This document shows, in pieces, positions 10,566 to 20,397 of a stretch of DNA of 64,000 nt; positions within the stretch are counted from its first letter, which is position 1, and every line of letters starts with the position of its first letter. The translations under genes were made by a program, and so were the position numbers. Source of the DNA: Anaerolineae bacterium (GTDB taxonomy: Bacteria > Chloroflexota > Anaerolineae > Aggregatilineales > Phototrophicaceae); assembly GCA_017303635.1 (NCBI GenBank), contig JAFLCG010000007.1:248001-312000 (forward strand). The letters run 5' to 3'. The notes below the pieces were generated by a model. It made no database searches. It saw only the letters and a list, made by a program, of their open reading frames with translations, and was not told the origin of the DNA.

Positions 10566-13316
10566 ATGGTATTAGGTTCAAATCCCCGATGGATCTGGGA
10601 TGCAGGCGATTCCACACCACGGAATACCTTTTTGAACTTCCGACGTGTGTTCGAGTTGAGCACAATCCCTGCATGCCTACCAGTGCATATCACAGCTGAT
10701 GCGCGCTATTATCTATATGTCAATGGCGTCCGCTTAGGCTATGGTCCCGCACGCGGCTACCCCTACCACTACCACTATGATAGTTATGACATAGCGCCGC
10801 ACTTGCAAATCGGTAAAAACGTCATCGCTGTCATGGTAACACATTGGGGAGAAGGGACATTTCACCAATTAGTAGTGCGCGGCGGTCTGTTAATCCAAAT
10901 TGATATGGACGAAGCGATCGTCTCCGATATGCATTGGCGCGTCAAACGGAACCTCGCTTATCGTCAGAACACGCCACGGATTTCGATCCAGCTTCCATGG
11001 GAAGAGCAGTTCGATGCGCGCCTCGACGAAGGCTGGATTGGCATCGATTTTGACGATTCTGAATGGGACTATGCTGTAGAGATCCCTCCGTCAGCCGTGC
11101 CATGGTCAGGGCTGACTGCGCGGCGTGTTCCATTGCTTGGTAATGCGCCAATTCAACCCGTGCGCATCATTGATACTGGTATTGTGCGGCTTCCCGCACT
11201 GGTACTGGCAGGGCATTTACACCCCTACATCCTTGGTGCAGACAATTTCACAATCGGCATGGGACTGGTTGATGCACTGGTGGTGACGCGCATAAGTACC
11301 CCTATTGGCGGTTCCGTCATTTTGAAAAAACGAGCCAATTACGGTGGTCTGCCTGATCTGTATATGGACGGGCAAAAAGTTACCTGGCAGTCCGGACTGA
11401 TCGAACCCCAAGCCTTAATCACCATAACAGCAGGTGAACATCTCATATTGCTCGACTGGAAAGGCATGCTCTTCGAGACCGACTTCGCCATTAGCTTCGA
11501 GACCGACTCCGATATTCAGCTGTGTGCGGGGCTGCTCAGCGGAGATCGTGGATGGAAGTTAAGCGTTCAGCCGACCGATGATGAGCGGCAGGCTGCCCTT
11601 TCTGCCACGCACATCGATTTGCTTCCAGCCAGCCTAAACTGGACTACGATGAAACCGCTTGATATTCCGGAGATCGATGTCCAGCGATTCGTAATGTCGA
11701 GCCAATCTCTGGAAAGCAAAAGCGATCTGACGAGCCTTCCACTTAATGTGTCTGTAACTGCACTGCAGGACGGTCATCAGTTCATCTTCGACTTCGGTCA
11801 GGAAGTGTTGGGTTGGATCGAATTCGATGTAGATGCTCGAGCGGGCGCGATTCTCGATTTTGTGGGATTTGAGACAATGCAGTCTGGCATTCCAGGATAT
11901 AGTCTCGGAGTAGATAATTCGTTTCGTTACATCTGCCGAGCAGGGAGGCAAGTGTATAGGTCGGTTTTCCGACGTGGCTTTCGTTATCTCGTACTATTAG
12001 TACATAGCTATACTCAGCCTGTGACAGTTCATCGTGTAGCGCTGCAACAAGCAACATATGACCAACCCGTGATCGGGCGTTTCCAGTGTTCGGATCCACG
12101 ATTGAATCAGATTTGGGATATGTGTGCCTATACGGAACGCCTATGCACAGATGACGTGTTCAGCGCCGACGGGGCTTATGAGCAAGCGTTATGGGTAGGT
12201 GATGCATACATTCAGCAGCTTATCCATCAGGTCATCTACAATGATCCATCGCTACCTGAAAACACACTGCGAGTCGTGGCGGATTCGCTCCGCCGCACCC
12301 CCATAGTAAATTCGCAAGTACCAAGCGCCTGGGAAAATCGCCTGATGCCGAATTGGAGTTGGCTGTGGGCTATTGGCTGCTATTTGCACTACTTTTTCAA
12401 CGCTGATGACAAGTTCGCGCATGAGATCTATCCCGAGATGGCACAACAGGCAGAATTTGCGCTGCAACGTTGCAAAGCACATCCCCTCGGCCTATTTAAT
12501 CTAGAAGGCTGCTGGCATTTCTTCGATTGGTCAGACATTGATGGGATTGATTTCAATGACCAGCGTAAGCTGACGTTGACACATGAAAACTGTTTGCTGG
12601 TGGCGGCACTGCGCGCGACTGCGAAAATGGCGCTTGTGCTGGGCAAAACAACGGATGCTCAGCGTTGGAACCAATTTGCTGTGCATCTAAGCGTTGCCAT
12701 CAATAAGTCACTTTGGTCAGATAGTCTGGGAGCCTACGTTGACAGCATTGACGAACATGGACAACTGAGCACAAAAGTCTCTCAGGCGGTCAATGTTGCC
12801 GCGGTATTCTCCGGCGTCCCGACGAGTGAACGTGCGGCACAACTGCTGCCCTACGTCATTATGCCACCACCGCACTGGATCAGCATTGGCAGCCCATTCA
12901 TGATGTCGTTCAGCATGGAAATACTCGTGCGTGAGGGACGTTTTGACGAGCTTCTGCAGGTAATCCGTGCACGCTGGGGCGTTATGCTCGATCGCGGCGC
13001 AACGGCGACATGGGAAACGTTCTCCAATCCACGTTCATGGTGTCATGCTTGGTCAGCAACCCCGGCTTACTTCTTATCAACGCATATTCTTGGAGTAAGC
13101 CCGGTTGATGTCGGCTATAAGCGAATTCGCATCGCACCGCAACCGTGTGATCTTACGTGGGCGCGGGGAACAGTTCCCACTCCATTCGGTAAGTTGGACG
13201 TTGAATGGCGAGTTGTGGAGCGTCACCTTTATTTGGAGTACACAGCCCCACGAGACTGTGAAATTGAGGTTGTGTGTCCGATAGGTTTGGAGTTCAAGTC
13301 TATCACCCAACTATAG
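10566..13316 (+). CDS. GH78 alpha-L-rhamnosidase
   Basis: Hydrolyses terminal alpha-L-rhamnose from glycosides or oligosaccharides; predicted cytoplasmic since no signal peptide is present. About 916 aa from this start. N-terminal beta-sandwich modules (NPRWIWDAGDS, DARYYLYVNGVRLGYGPARG) precede the (alpha/alpha)6 barrel, recognisable from RFQCSDPRLNQIWDMC and DGAYEQALWVGDAY through WENRLMPNWSW, and a C-terminal beta domain ends the protein (GYKRIRIAPQPCDLTWARG). A TTG at 10527 would add 13 residues; the ATG at 10566 is preferred because homologous sequence (NPRWIW) begins just after it. A decayed copy of the C-terminal part of a related gene lies at 23838-24161. The family is clear; the natural substrate is unknown. 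Confidence 0.85.
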   Translation: MVLGSNPRWIWDAGDSTPRNTFLNFRRVFELSTIPACLPVHITADARYYLYVNGVRLGYGPARGYPYHYHYDSYDIAPHLQIGKNVIAVMVTHWGEGTFHQLVVRGGLLIQIDMDEAIVSDMHWRVKRNLAYRQNTPRISIQLPWEEQFDARLDEGWIGIDFDDSEWDYAVEIPPSAVPWSGLTARRVPLLGNAPIQPVRIIDTGIVRLPALVLAGHLHPYILGADNFTIGMGLVDALVVTRISTPIGGSVILKKRANYGGLPDLYMDGQKVTWQSGLIEPQALITITAGEHLILLDWKGMLFETDFAISFETDSDIQLCAGLLSGDRGWKLSVQPTDDERQAALSATHIDLLPASLNWTTMKPLDIPEIDVQRFVMSSQSLESKSDLTSLPLNVSVTALQDGHQFIFDFGQEVLGWIEFDVDARAGAILDFVGFETMQSGIPGYSLGVDNSFRYICRAGRQVYRSVFRRGFRYLVLLVHSYTQPVTVHRVALQQATYDQPVIGRFQCSDPRLNQIWDMCAYTERLCTDDVFSADGAYEQALWVGDAYIQQLIHQVIYNDPSLPENTLRVVADSLRRTPIVNSQVPSAWENRLMPNWSWLWAIGCYLHYFFNADDKFAHEIYPEMAQQAEFALQRCKAHPLGLFNLEGCWHFFDWSDIDGIDFNDQRKLTLTHENCLLVAALRATAKMALVLGKTTDAQRWNQFAVHLSVAINKSLWSDSLGAYVDSIDEHGQLSTKVSQAVNVAAVFSGVPTSERAAQLLPYVIMPPPHWISIGSPFMMSFSMEILVREGRFDELLQVIRARWGVMLDRGATATWETFSNPRSWCHAWSATPAYFLSTHILGVSPVDVGYKRIRIAPQPCDLTWARGTVPTPFGKLDVEWRVVERHLYLEYTAPRDCEIEVVCPIGLEFKSITQL

Positions 13317-13417
13317 CGATCTCGGCATACATAACCCAGTTGTCTGTTATGATCGACATAAACACAGTAGCCGTCCGGCGGAAAAAGTATCTTCTTGGAA
13401 AATAGTGGCGGTGATGG

Positions 13418-14677
13418 ATGTCTACAAACAGCGATACGCTACATAAGATTAATTTCTATAAGCGACTCCGCGAGGCGCTCTACGCACTTTATGATCCGCT
13501 AGTTATAGCAAACAGCCCACTCAACGAATGGCTGCACCTTGATCGGAACACTATACCGCTTGCGTTGCGCCAGAGTCTGACAGATGCCATTAATGCGCTC
13601 AAACCTCTCGAAAGCGATCCAAGAAGCTCGAAGAGTTGGCGAACCTACAATGTACTACATCAGCGCTTTGTCGGGCAGTGGTCACAGCGAAAGGTTGCGC
13701 TAAATCTTGCTTTGAGCGAACGCCAACTTCAACGTGAAGAGAAGAGCGCGATCAAGGCACTGATGGTCTCTTTATGGACAACCTATCAGGTCGATCAAGC
13801 ATGGCAAACGGATAGTCCGCCGTCGGTTAACATTCACGACTTGGATCAGCAGTCTCACGATCTTAGTGATGTAGAAGCGCAAGAACTGAAAGCGACTGCC
13901 AGCCTTGCCAAGGCAGACATCGCCATCGTGCTAGATGGGGTTTTGGCGACTTTGAAACCTGCATTAGAACGTTCTCGGATGCGGGTTGAGAACTATATCG
14001 ACGTCGGAACATCTATACTCACCTATGGCGAACTGCTGCGTCAGGCTGTCCTAAATGTCTTGTTTCAACTATGCGGACAGGGCGAAGGCGGAACCATCGT
14101 ACTCGATGCGGAGCGATCAACTGGCGAGGTGCTGCTTCATATCCAGCGCAGTTCATCGACCCAACTAGAGTTACTCTCCAGTGAGCGTTTTGCTTCGATA
14201 CGGGCATTGCTTCAGGCACTTAATGCTGAATTGATTGCAGGCTCAGAGGCAATCAACAACGCCTACTTGCAGCGTGTTACGATCCGGTTATTGGAGGCCG
14301 CGGAGACTCCTATTCTGTTTGTCGATGATAATGTTGATACGCTCAGACTTTACCAACATTATCTGGCGCACACTCGTTATCAGTTTGTCGGTTGCAGTAC
14401 GCCGCTGCAAAGCCTACAACTGGCGAAGGACAAAGAGGTTCGCTGCATCGTCCTTGATGTATTAATGCCGGAGCTTGATGGCTGGCGTGCACTGGAAATT
14501 CTTCGGCACGATCCGATCACCGCACCGATCCCAATCATTGTCACGTCCATTTTACCGCAATCCGAACTGGCGCTCGCGCTCGGCGCGGTTGAATTCATGC
14601 GCAAGCCTATCCCGCAGGCAGCGCTCCTCGCTGCCTTGAGTCGTTGGAGCCAGCTGTCGCAGAAAGAATCTGCATAA
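13418..14677 (+). CDS. HTH - degenerate HATPase - receiver regulator
   Basis: 419-aa signalling protein with unusual domain order. Residues about 65-130 contain a sigma-70 region 4-like HTH (VGQWSQRKVALNLALSERQL), the part expected to bind DNA. Residues 165-290 resemble a histidine kinase ATPase fold (LRQAVLNVLFQLC) but lack a readable glycine-rich ATP lid, so catalysis is doubtful. A canonical receiver fills the C-terminus: ILFVDDN near residue 304, phospho-acceptor in IVLDVLMPELDG, conserved lysine in FMRKPI. It likely accepts phosphate from a kinase, plausibly the one encoded convergently next door, whose last 71 bases overlap this gene on the opposite strand. Target genes are not identifiable; the sugar transport operon is the nearest candidate. 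Confidence 0.75.
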   Translation: MSTNSDTLHKINFYKRLREALYALYDPLVIANSPLNEWLHLDRNTIPLALRQSLTDAINALKPLESDPRSSKSWRTYNVLHQRFVGQWSQRKVALNLALSERQLQREEKSAIKALMVSLWTTYQVDQAWQTDSPPSVNIHDLDQQSHDLSDVEAQELKATASLAKADIAIVLDGVLATLKPALERSRMRVENYIDVGTSILTYGELLRQAVLNVLFQLCGQGEGGTIVLDAERSTGEVLLHIQRSSSTQLELLSSERFASIRALLQALNAELIAGSEAINNAYLQRVTIRLLEAAETPILFVDDNVDTLRLYQHYLAHTRYQFVGCSTPLQSLQLAKDKEVRCIVLDVLMPELDGWRALEILRHDPITAPIPIIVTSILPQSELALALGAVEFMRKPIPQAALLAALSRWSQLSQKESA

Positions 14678-16817
14678 CCGCACGAATGCATTTCATGAGC
14701 GAGTTCACTGAAATATCCTCTTTAGAGGTTATGCTGATATACCGACTAGTCAACGGATGAAAATCAGCATCGTTTGCGGACATCACAATGACCGGGATGT
14801 TTTGGAGATCTGGTCGAGATGCGCGCACAGCGAGGAACTCAACCCCACTCATTGTAGGCATGACGAGGTCAAGCAGGATGACACGCGGTTGGAACGATTC
14901 CAAGAGGTGTAGTGCTTCTGCACCATCGTTTGCCGTCATCACGCTGTAATTCTGATCGTCTGCGCTCAACATGCGCGCGAATAGCTGACAAGCGTCTGGC
15001 TCATCATCGACGATAAGCACACCACCGTCCGTAATTCCTCGGCTATCGAGTATTTTTAGAAGCCGATCACGGGAAACTGGTTTGACGAGGATGTCATCGA
15101 CACCAAGGGACTGCGCACGCTCATCCGTATCCGGGATCGAACAGGCAATCACCAGCATGCCGGTATCCCGCGATAGCTGACGGAGTGCGGCCGGATCAAG
15201 CATCTCAAGCTTCTGATTCACGAAGAGAAGCTCGGTTGATAATTCAGCGCGGCGCTGATCGAAATCTGATGTATCGATGGTGGGTATAACCTCAACATCA
15301 CTCATATAGCGCGTGATCAGGCGTCCTAGCACATTACCCGATTCCATGACGACAGCTTTCTGCTTTGCCGGTTGTTCAGCGTTTTTGCCTAGCCCTGAGC
15401 GCCGTTCGTAGTGCAAATAGGGGCTGAACAATCGCATATGATCCGCTCCTGCTGGATGATGTTGCAACAAAGGGAGCGAGATGAAGAAGGTGGTTCCAAG
15501 TGTGATCTGGCTTTCGACCCAAATACGCCCATCGTGCATTTCGACGAATTTTTTACTGATTGCCAACCCGAGTCCGCTGCCACCATATTCACGCCTAATC
15601 CGCGCATCAAGCTGCTCAAACGGTTTGAACAGGCGGTCAATATCGGGTTTGGCGATCCCGGGACCTGTATCCGTCACCGAGACGATCAGGTTTTCGCCCT
15701 CGATGATAGCGCGAATGACCACCCCTCCCTGCTCAGTGAAACGTCCCGCATTGCTGAGGATATTGAGCAAAACTTCCTGAATGCGCGTTCGATCACAGAA
15801 AACATAGTGGATGTCATCGTGGATCTCATGACGCAAATATAGGTTTTTCCGTTTGAACAGCGGGGTGACTGCCGCGATCACGAATTCGACAACTTCACGG
15901 AAATCCACTGATTCGCGCGTGAGCGCCATTTGATCAGATTCGATCTGGCTCATATCGAGGACATCATTGACGAGACGCGAGAGTTGATCCGCATTGCGCT
16001 GCACGACAGCGAGATCTGCCAACAGTGCACCGGGCAGAGGCACGTCGTACATGTGGGGTGACTGGGTGATCATCTCGGTGTAACCCATGATCATATTCAA
16101 GGGTGTCCGCAATTCATGACTGACATTCGCCACAAACTGCGCTTTCGCTGAACGCTCGGTTTCGGCAATCTGCCGAAGATTCTGTGCGAGTTTGTTCAAG
16201 CTGTTGAGCTGCACGTTTGCCCCTTTAAGCTCTGCAACGGTTTGTTCGTAGTCCGCCCGTTTGTCGCGCAGTTGCTCCAGCGTTTCGTTGGCGGTGGCGT
16301 AGACCTGTTCTGCCCATTCCACCACATCACCGATGGGTTTGTAAGCAGCGCTTAAAATAGCGTAAATCGCCCAGCAGCTTAGTAATGACTCCACCAACCA
16401 GACGGACTCAGCCGCTCCGTTGAGCAAGTAGAAGGCAATAAGTAAGCCCGACTGGACAGCCGCCATGACAGCCGAAGCGCTCAAATTGATGAAAACAGCG
16501 GCGAGCGCGGGAATCAGAAATGCCCCTGCATAGACCGGAACTGATCCCAACCAAATCGTTGCCAACAGAAGCATCGACTCCAGCAGGAGCAGTACTGCCC
16601 ATTTAGCTGCTGCTGACGATTTGGAACTCAGGTGTCCGATTGCCAAGGATGATGCAACAATGTATACCGCGAACAGACTGAGAGTGACTTTTGTGGTCAT
16701 GTCGTTCGCAATGGTCCCTGCAGTGAAGACAGCGAACGCACAGATATAAAACACAAGGATGATTGGTTGCGCTGATATGCGCGTATCGCTCTGGAAATTG
16801 ATCGCGGAGTCCTGCAT
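14607..16817 (-). CDS. membrane hybrid histidine kinase
   Basis: Sensor kinase of about 736 aa anchored by some six hydrophobic segments in residues 15-160 (for example IILVFYICAFAVFTAG, WAVLLLLESMLLLATIWLG). A coiled linker follows, then HisKA with the acceptor in FVANVSHELRTPLNM (H234 from this start), HATPase (NILSNAGRF, GSGLGLAISKKFVE), a degenerate receiver-like segment and a complete C-terminal receiver (VLIVDDEPDACQ, ILLDLVMPTMSG). The ATG at 16817 is preceded by GAGGAG and is preferred over a GTG at 16862. The gene is divergent from the sugar-binding protein and converges on the HTH-receiver gene with overlapping 3-prime ends, suggesting a functional pair. No ligand-binding domain outside the membrane is evident. 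Confidence 0.85.
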   Translation of the reverse strand: MQDSAINFQSDTRISAQPIILVFYICAFAVFTAGTIANDMTTKVTLSLFAVYIVASSLAIGHLSSKSSAAAKWAVLLLLESMLLLATIWLGSVPVYAGAFLIPALAAVFINLSASAVMAAVQSGLLIAFYLLNGAAESVWLVESLLSCWAIYAILSAAYKPIGDVVEWAEQVYATANETLEQLRDKRADYEQTVAELKGANVQLNSLNKLAQNLRQIAETERSAKAQFVANVSHELRTPLNMIMGYTEMITQSPHMYDVPLPGALLADLAVVQRNADQLSRLVNDVLDMSQIESDQMALTRESVDFREVVEFVIAAVTPLFKRKNLYLRHEIHDDIHYVFCDRTRIQEVLLNILSNAGRFTEQGGVVIRAIIEGENLIVSVTDTGPGIAKPDIDRLFKPFEQLDARIRREYGGSGLGLAISKKFVEMHDGRIWVESQITLGTTFFISLPLLQHHPAGADHMRLFSPYLHYERRSGLGKNAEQPAKQKAVVMESGNVLGRLITRYMSDVEVIPTIDTSDFDQRRAELSTELLFVNQKLEMLDPAALRQLSRDTGMLVIACSIPDTDERAQSLGVDDILVKPVSRDRLLKILDSRGITDGGVLIVDDEPDACQLFARMLSADDQNYSVMTANDGAEALHLLESFQPRVILLDLVMPTMSGVEFLAVRASRPDLQNIPVIVMSANDADFHPLTSRYISITSKEDISVNSLMKCIRAVMQILSATAGSNDSRQRGALPAG

Positions 16818-17006
16818 AAAGCTCCTCGATGTCGCCTTTATGTCGTGGTCTTGGCGTGCCACGATCCTGAATCGGAGTTAAGTGTATGAAATGGAAGTTT
16901 GATTATAGCAGCGCACCCCAAAAGGAGATTTGCTAATACATTCACTCTGAAAGACGGCGTCACTCCAAGAATTTGCACTGTCCTGTCCGTAAAAAAGGAA
17001 AACAAA

Positions 17007-18350
17007 GTGTCAAAAAACACCTTATCCCGTTTTGTCATGCTTGCTGTGTTAGTGGTTCTCTCGTTAGGGGCGGCGTTGCCGATCACTGCTCAAGATGTTC
17101 CCCAATCTGATCCAAGCGCACCGATACGTGTGTGGGTTGATGCTGAACGCGCCCGTCAGGTGCAAGCGTTCATTGATGCCAACCCCGATAAGGCTTCGCT
17201 GATCGAAATCATCAATGAGCCACTCGGCGCGAATGTGCAGCAGCGCATGCTGCTATATAACAACATCGGTGGCAACTGGCCCGATGTCATTTTTGAAGAC
17301 CCGTCAACTTGGCGCACGCTCAATACTCCGGCGTTCGACTTCTTCCCCGCCGACCTGCGTCCGTATATTCCGCAGGATGTTCTGGATCAATTCTACCCGA
17401 CGGCGAATGACCCGTGCATTGCGCCCGATGGCAGCCTGATCTGTGTTCGCAATGACATCGCGCCAGAAGTGATGTTCTACAATGTTCCGGCAATGGCGGA
17501 ATTCGGGTATGAACTACCCACCACCTGGGAAGAATATGTCGCATTGGCGCAGCAGGTCGCGGAAGACCATCCCGGCTACACGATGGGGCAGTTGGACGGG
17601 TGGGAGCCGCAGCTCCTCTGGTACTATCATTCGGACTGCCCGATCATGCAACCGCTGTCCGCCTCCAGTTTCCGGGTGAACTTCCTGCATCCGAACTGCC
17701 AGCGCATGAGCGAGATGCTGGATACGGTCAATGCGCTCGGTGTCCTCGATCATCAAGGGACTTTCAGCGCAGGCTATGGTCAAATCTGGGAACAGGGCAA
17801 CTGGCTAATCCACTTCGGCCCCTCGTGGCTGCCGGACTTCGTTATCAAAGGCTTGTACCTGAATGCGGATGATCCCGAGAATCAGGGGACGGTTGGTGTG
17901 GCGCTGCTGCCCAACTGGGCGGATCAGACCGAACGCACCACGAGCAATGTCGGCGGCGGTTCCTACGCGATGAGCCGTCACACGCTCAATGCTGAACTGG
18001 CAGCAGAACTCATCGTGTTTGTCAGCACAAACCCGGATGTCGGCGCGGCTCAGGCGGCAACGCCCGCTTACATGCCCAGTGCTGCCCTGTGGGGTGCAAA
18101 CCTGCTCACCCGTGTGCCGCTGCTCGCCAGCGACCCCGATCCCTGGACGGTCATTAGTGAAGCGGCATCTGGTGTGCTGGCGGATGGTGCCGTGGAAGGT
18201 CCGCCGCGCTCCTCACCAGTCTTCTCCCCCTTCTTTACGGATATTGCTGCTGGTAATCGGACGGTTGTCAGCATAAGCGAAGAACTGCAAGCTGGGCTGG
18301 TCGAAGCGGTCACCACGGCAGGATTTGAATCGGTGACAGACGGACCATAA
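17007..18350 (+). CDS. ABC sugar transporter, solute-binding protein
   Basis: Extracellular carbohydrate-binding component of an ABC importer (family 1 solute-binding proteins). About 447 aa with an N-terminal export signal (LSRFVMLAVLVVLSLGAALP then ITAQ) and a mature domain beginning PIRVWVDAERARQVQAFI. The start is taken as GTG 17007 because it sits right before the signal peptide with AAAAGGAA eight bases upstream; the frame stays open to 16899 but the extra residues look non-coding. No lipobox cysteine is seen, so anchoring is unclear. Two permease genes follow on the same strand after an intercistronic hairpin. The ligand is unknown; neighbouring rhamnosidases suggest a rhamnose-containing oligosaccharide. 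Confidence 0.87.
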   Translation: MSKNTLSRFVMLAVLVVLSLGAALPITAQDVPQSDPSAPIRVWVDAERARQVQAFIDANPDKASLIEIINEPLGANVQQRMLLYNNIGGNWPDVIFEDPSTWRTLNTPAFDFFPADLRPYIPQDVLDQFYPTANDPCIAPDGSLICVRNDIAPEVMFYNVPAMAEFGYELPTTWEEYVALAQQVAEDHPGYTMGQLDGWEPQLLWYYHSDCPIMQPLSASSFRVNFLHPNCQRMSEMLDTVNALGVLDHQGTFSAGYGQIWEQGNWLIHFGPSWLPDFVIKGLYLNADDPENQGTVGVALLPNWADQTERTTSNVGGGSYAMSRHTLNAELAAELIVFVSTNPDVGAAQAATPAYMPSAALWGANLLTRVPLLASDPDPWTVISEAASGVLADGAVEGPPRSSPVFSPFFTDIAAGNRTVVSISEELQAGLVEAVTTAGFESVTDGP

Positions 18351-18374
18351 AACAAGGCCTGTCCGTATTGCAGC

Positions 18375-18425
18375 AAACCAGAAAGGGGCAGCGGGCGAAG
18401 CCGGTCGCTAGCCCATTTCTGGTTT
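18375..18425 (+). terminator. intercistronic hairpin between binding protein and permease
   Basis: Perfect 10-bp stem AAACCAGAAA (18375-18384) pairing with TTTCTGGTTT (18416-18425), with a GC-rich loop that can extend the stem; a pyrimidine stretch with five T follows at about 18432. It lies 25 bases after the binding-protein stop and 30 before the permease start, where partial terminators or 3-prime stabilisers commonly keep binding protein levels above permease levels. Confidence 0.65.
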
Positions 18426-18454
18426 CACCCTCTTTTTCCGCCTGAGGAGTCGCT

Positions 18455-19402
18455 ATGTCCGCTCTCAATCGCCTTACAGCCAACGATTCCTACCGACACA
18501 ATGCGCATAAGAAGCGCGGAACCATCGGAGATTGGAGTCTGCTGCTGATCGTTCCGTACCTGATTGCCGTCGCCATGTTCCATCTCGGGCCGGCATTGGT
18601 CGCGGTCATTTTCAGTTTTTCCAAATTCACCTTCGGTCGCCCGGAGTTTTTTGCGGCTGGGCTCGACAACTTTGTAAAGGTCTTTTCCGATCCAGTGTTC
18701 TTTCGTTCCTATGGCAACGTTATCCAATTTTCGATCCTTGCAACCACGGTCGGGTTTGTCGGCTCACTTGGTATAGCGCTGTTGCTTGCCCTCACCCGTG
18801 ACCAGTTTGGAAGCGTAGCACGGTCGCTGTTATTTCTTCCCGGCGCGATTAATCCGACTGTCGTCGGCTTGATCTTCATCTTTATGCTCGATCCCGTAGT
18901 CAGTCCGTTTGGTTTTCTCTTTCGGGCGGTGGGGTGGAACGCAACGACCGACTTTGTCAGTGCATCCAATTCAGTCGTCATAATGACGGCTCTGCGCTTC
19001 TTCATGTCTTCCGGCGCGTGGATCGCCATTTTCTATTCCGCGCTGGAGGGCGTCTCTCAAGAGTTGATCGACTCCGCGAAAATCGATGGTTGCTCACCTT
19101 GGCAACTTGCATGGTTGGTGCGCCGCCCGATGATTATGGGTTTCGTATGGTTCATGATCATCCAATTGGTTGCCTACAACCTGCAAATCTTTGCTGAACC
19201 CTATGTGATTTCGACAGCTTTGGGCGGGGCGAGTTTCATTGATCCCTACTGGTCGCCCAACATGCTTGGCTCGTTCTATACCTTACAACGTGGTGATCTT
19301 GGCATGTCAGCGGTCGTTTCGTTATCGCAGACTGTGATCAGTATTTCGGCGTCAATCTTCGTAGTCACCAGAACCGGTGCTTTTGTCACCTCGACAGATT
19401 AA
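18455..19402 (+). CDS. ABC sugar transporter permease (MalF/UgpA type)
   Basis: Inner-membrane permease of the importer, 315 aa with about six hydrophobic helices (WSLLLIVPYLIAVAMFHLG near residue 29 is the first). The cytoplasmic EAA loop that contacts the ATPase is visible as LIDSAKIDGCSPWQLAWLV around residue 205. The start ATG is preceded by TGAGGAGTCGCT. It is followed after 23 bases by the second permease. No ATP-binding subunit is encoded anywhere in this window, so the pair presumably borrows a shared MsmX-like ATPase from elsewhere. Confidence 0.88.
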   Translation: MSALNRLTANDSYRHNAHKKRGTIGDWSLLLIVPYLIAVAMFHLGPALVAVIFSFSKFTFGRPEFFAAGLDNFVKVFSDPVFFRSYGNVIQFSILATTVGFVGSLGIALLLALTRDQFGSVARSLLFLPGAINPTVVGLIFIFMLDPVVSPFGFLFRAVGWNATTDFVSASNSVVIMTALRFFMSSGAWIAIFYSALEGVSQELIDSAKIDGCSPWQLAWLVRRPMIMGFVWFMIIQLVAYNLQIFAEPYVISTALGGASFIDPYWSPNMLGSFYTLQRGDLGMSAVVSLSQTVISISASIFVVTRTGAFVTSTD

Positions 19403-19425
19403 GCGTATTTGCGAAAGAGCGCCTA

Positions 19426-20397
19426 ATGGCAAAAGACTTTTCATACCCAAATCGCCCTACAGAACTTCGCCACATTTCTAATCAATGGTTACAGCGCTGG
19501 TTATATCGCACCGGTATCGGACCTGGAACTTACGTCGTCCGCATCATCATTATCAGCCTGCTCATCGTCACTTTTCTGACACCTATGCTCTGGTTGGTCA
19601 CAGCCATGACGAAGACTAACGCGCAGCTTGTCGATCTGCCGCCGTTTGCGATTGGCTCACTGGACTGGGTTGGTCATGCGTGGAATAACTTGCTCCTGTT
19701 CTTGAATGGCGTGATTGTGCGCTGGATTTTGAACTCCGTTCAGTACACAACGCTCGGACTGATCCTCAGTCTGCTAACTGCAATCCCGGCGGGCTTCGTA
19801 CTTGCTGTGATTAAGTTTCGCGGGCGTAGAGTCATCTTATGGATCACACTAATCATGATGCTTGTCCCCGGTGATGCACTGGTACTGCCGCTGTATATGG
19901 AGATGTTCTATCTGCGTATCATCAATACACCATGGGCGTTGGTGCTGCCGGCTGCCTCGTTTCCGATGGGCGTGTATCTGAGCTTTCAGTATTTCAAAGC
20001 CAGCCTCCCGCCCGACATTATCGCGGCTGCCCGGGTTGATGGCTGCTCCAACTTCCAGCTTTTTCGTTACATCGGGCTACCGCTGTCGAAGAACATCGTT
20101 GGCGTGCTGGCATTTACGAACTTCGCTGCTTTATGGAGCAATTTCTTCGCCGCAACCCTACTGGTGGACTCCACCCAGCTTAAGACGCTACCCGCTGGGA
20201 TCTCGATTATCGTTGGAAGTTGTGGTGCGGTTCTTCCATCGGCGACGCGCTGCATTATGCCCCCGGACGGAACGAATATCGCTCGCGCTGAGATAGCTCT
20301 GCTCGGCGTGATCTCGACCCTGCCCGTATTAATTATTTATCTTCTGGCGCAGCGGCTTGTCATTCGCGGCGCAACTGCCGGAGCAATTAAAGAATGA
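19426..20397 (+). CDS. ABC sugar transporter permease (MalG/UgpE type)
   Basis: Second permease of the importer, 323 aa. First membrane segment at about residues 39-58 (IIIISLLIVTFLTPMLWLV); EAA loop DIIAAARVDGCSNFQLFRY around residue 200; C-terminal signature LVIRGATAGAIKE as in carbohydrate permeases of this type. The last codons overlap the next gene by the sequence ATGA, implying translational coupling of transporter and hydrolase. A broken relative of this gene family lies at 34681-35040. Confidence 0.9.
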   Translation: MAKDFSYPNRPTELRHISNQWLQRWLYRTGIGPGTYVVRIIIISLLIVTFLTPMLWLVTAMTKTNAQLVDLPPFAIGSLDWVGHAWNNLLLFLNGVIVRWILNSVQYTTLGLILSLLTAIPAGFVLAVIKFRGRRVILWITLIMMLVPGDALVLPLYMEMFYLRIINTPWALVLPAASFPMGVYLSFQYFKASLPPDIIAAARVDGCSNFQLFRYIGLPLSKNIVGVLAFTNFAALWSNFFAATLLVDSTQLKTLPAGISIIVGSCGAVLPSATRCIMPPDGTNIARAEIALLGVISTLPVLIIYLLAQRLVIRGATAGAIKE

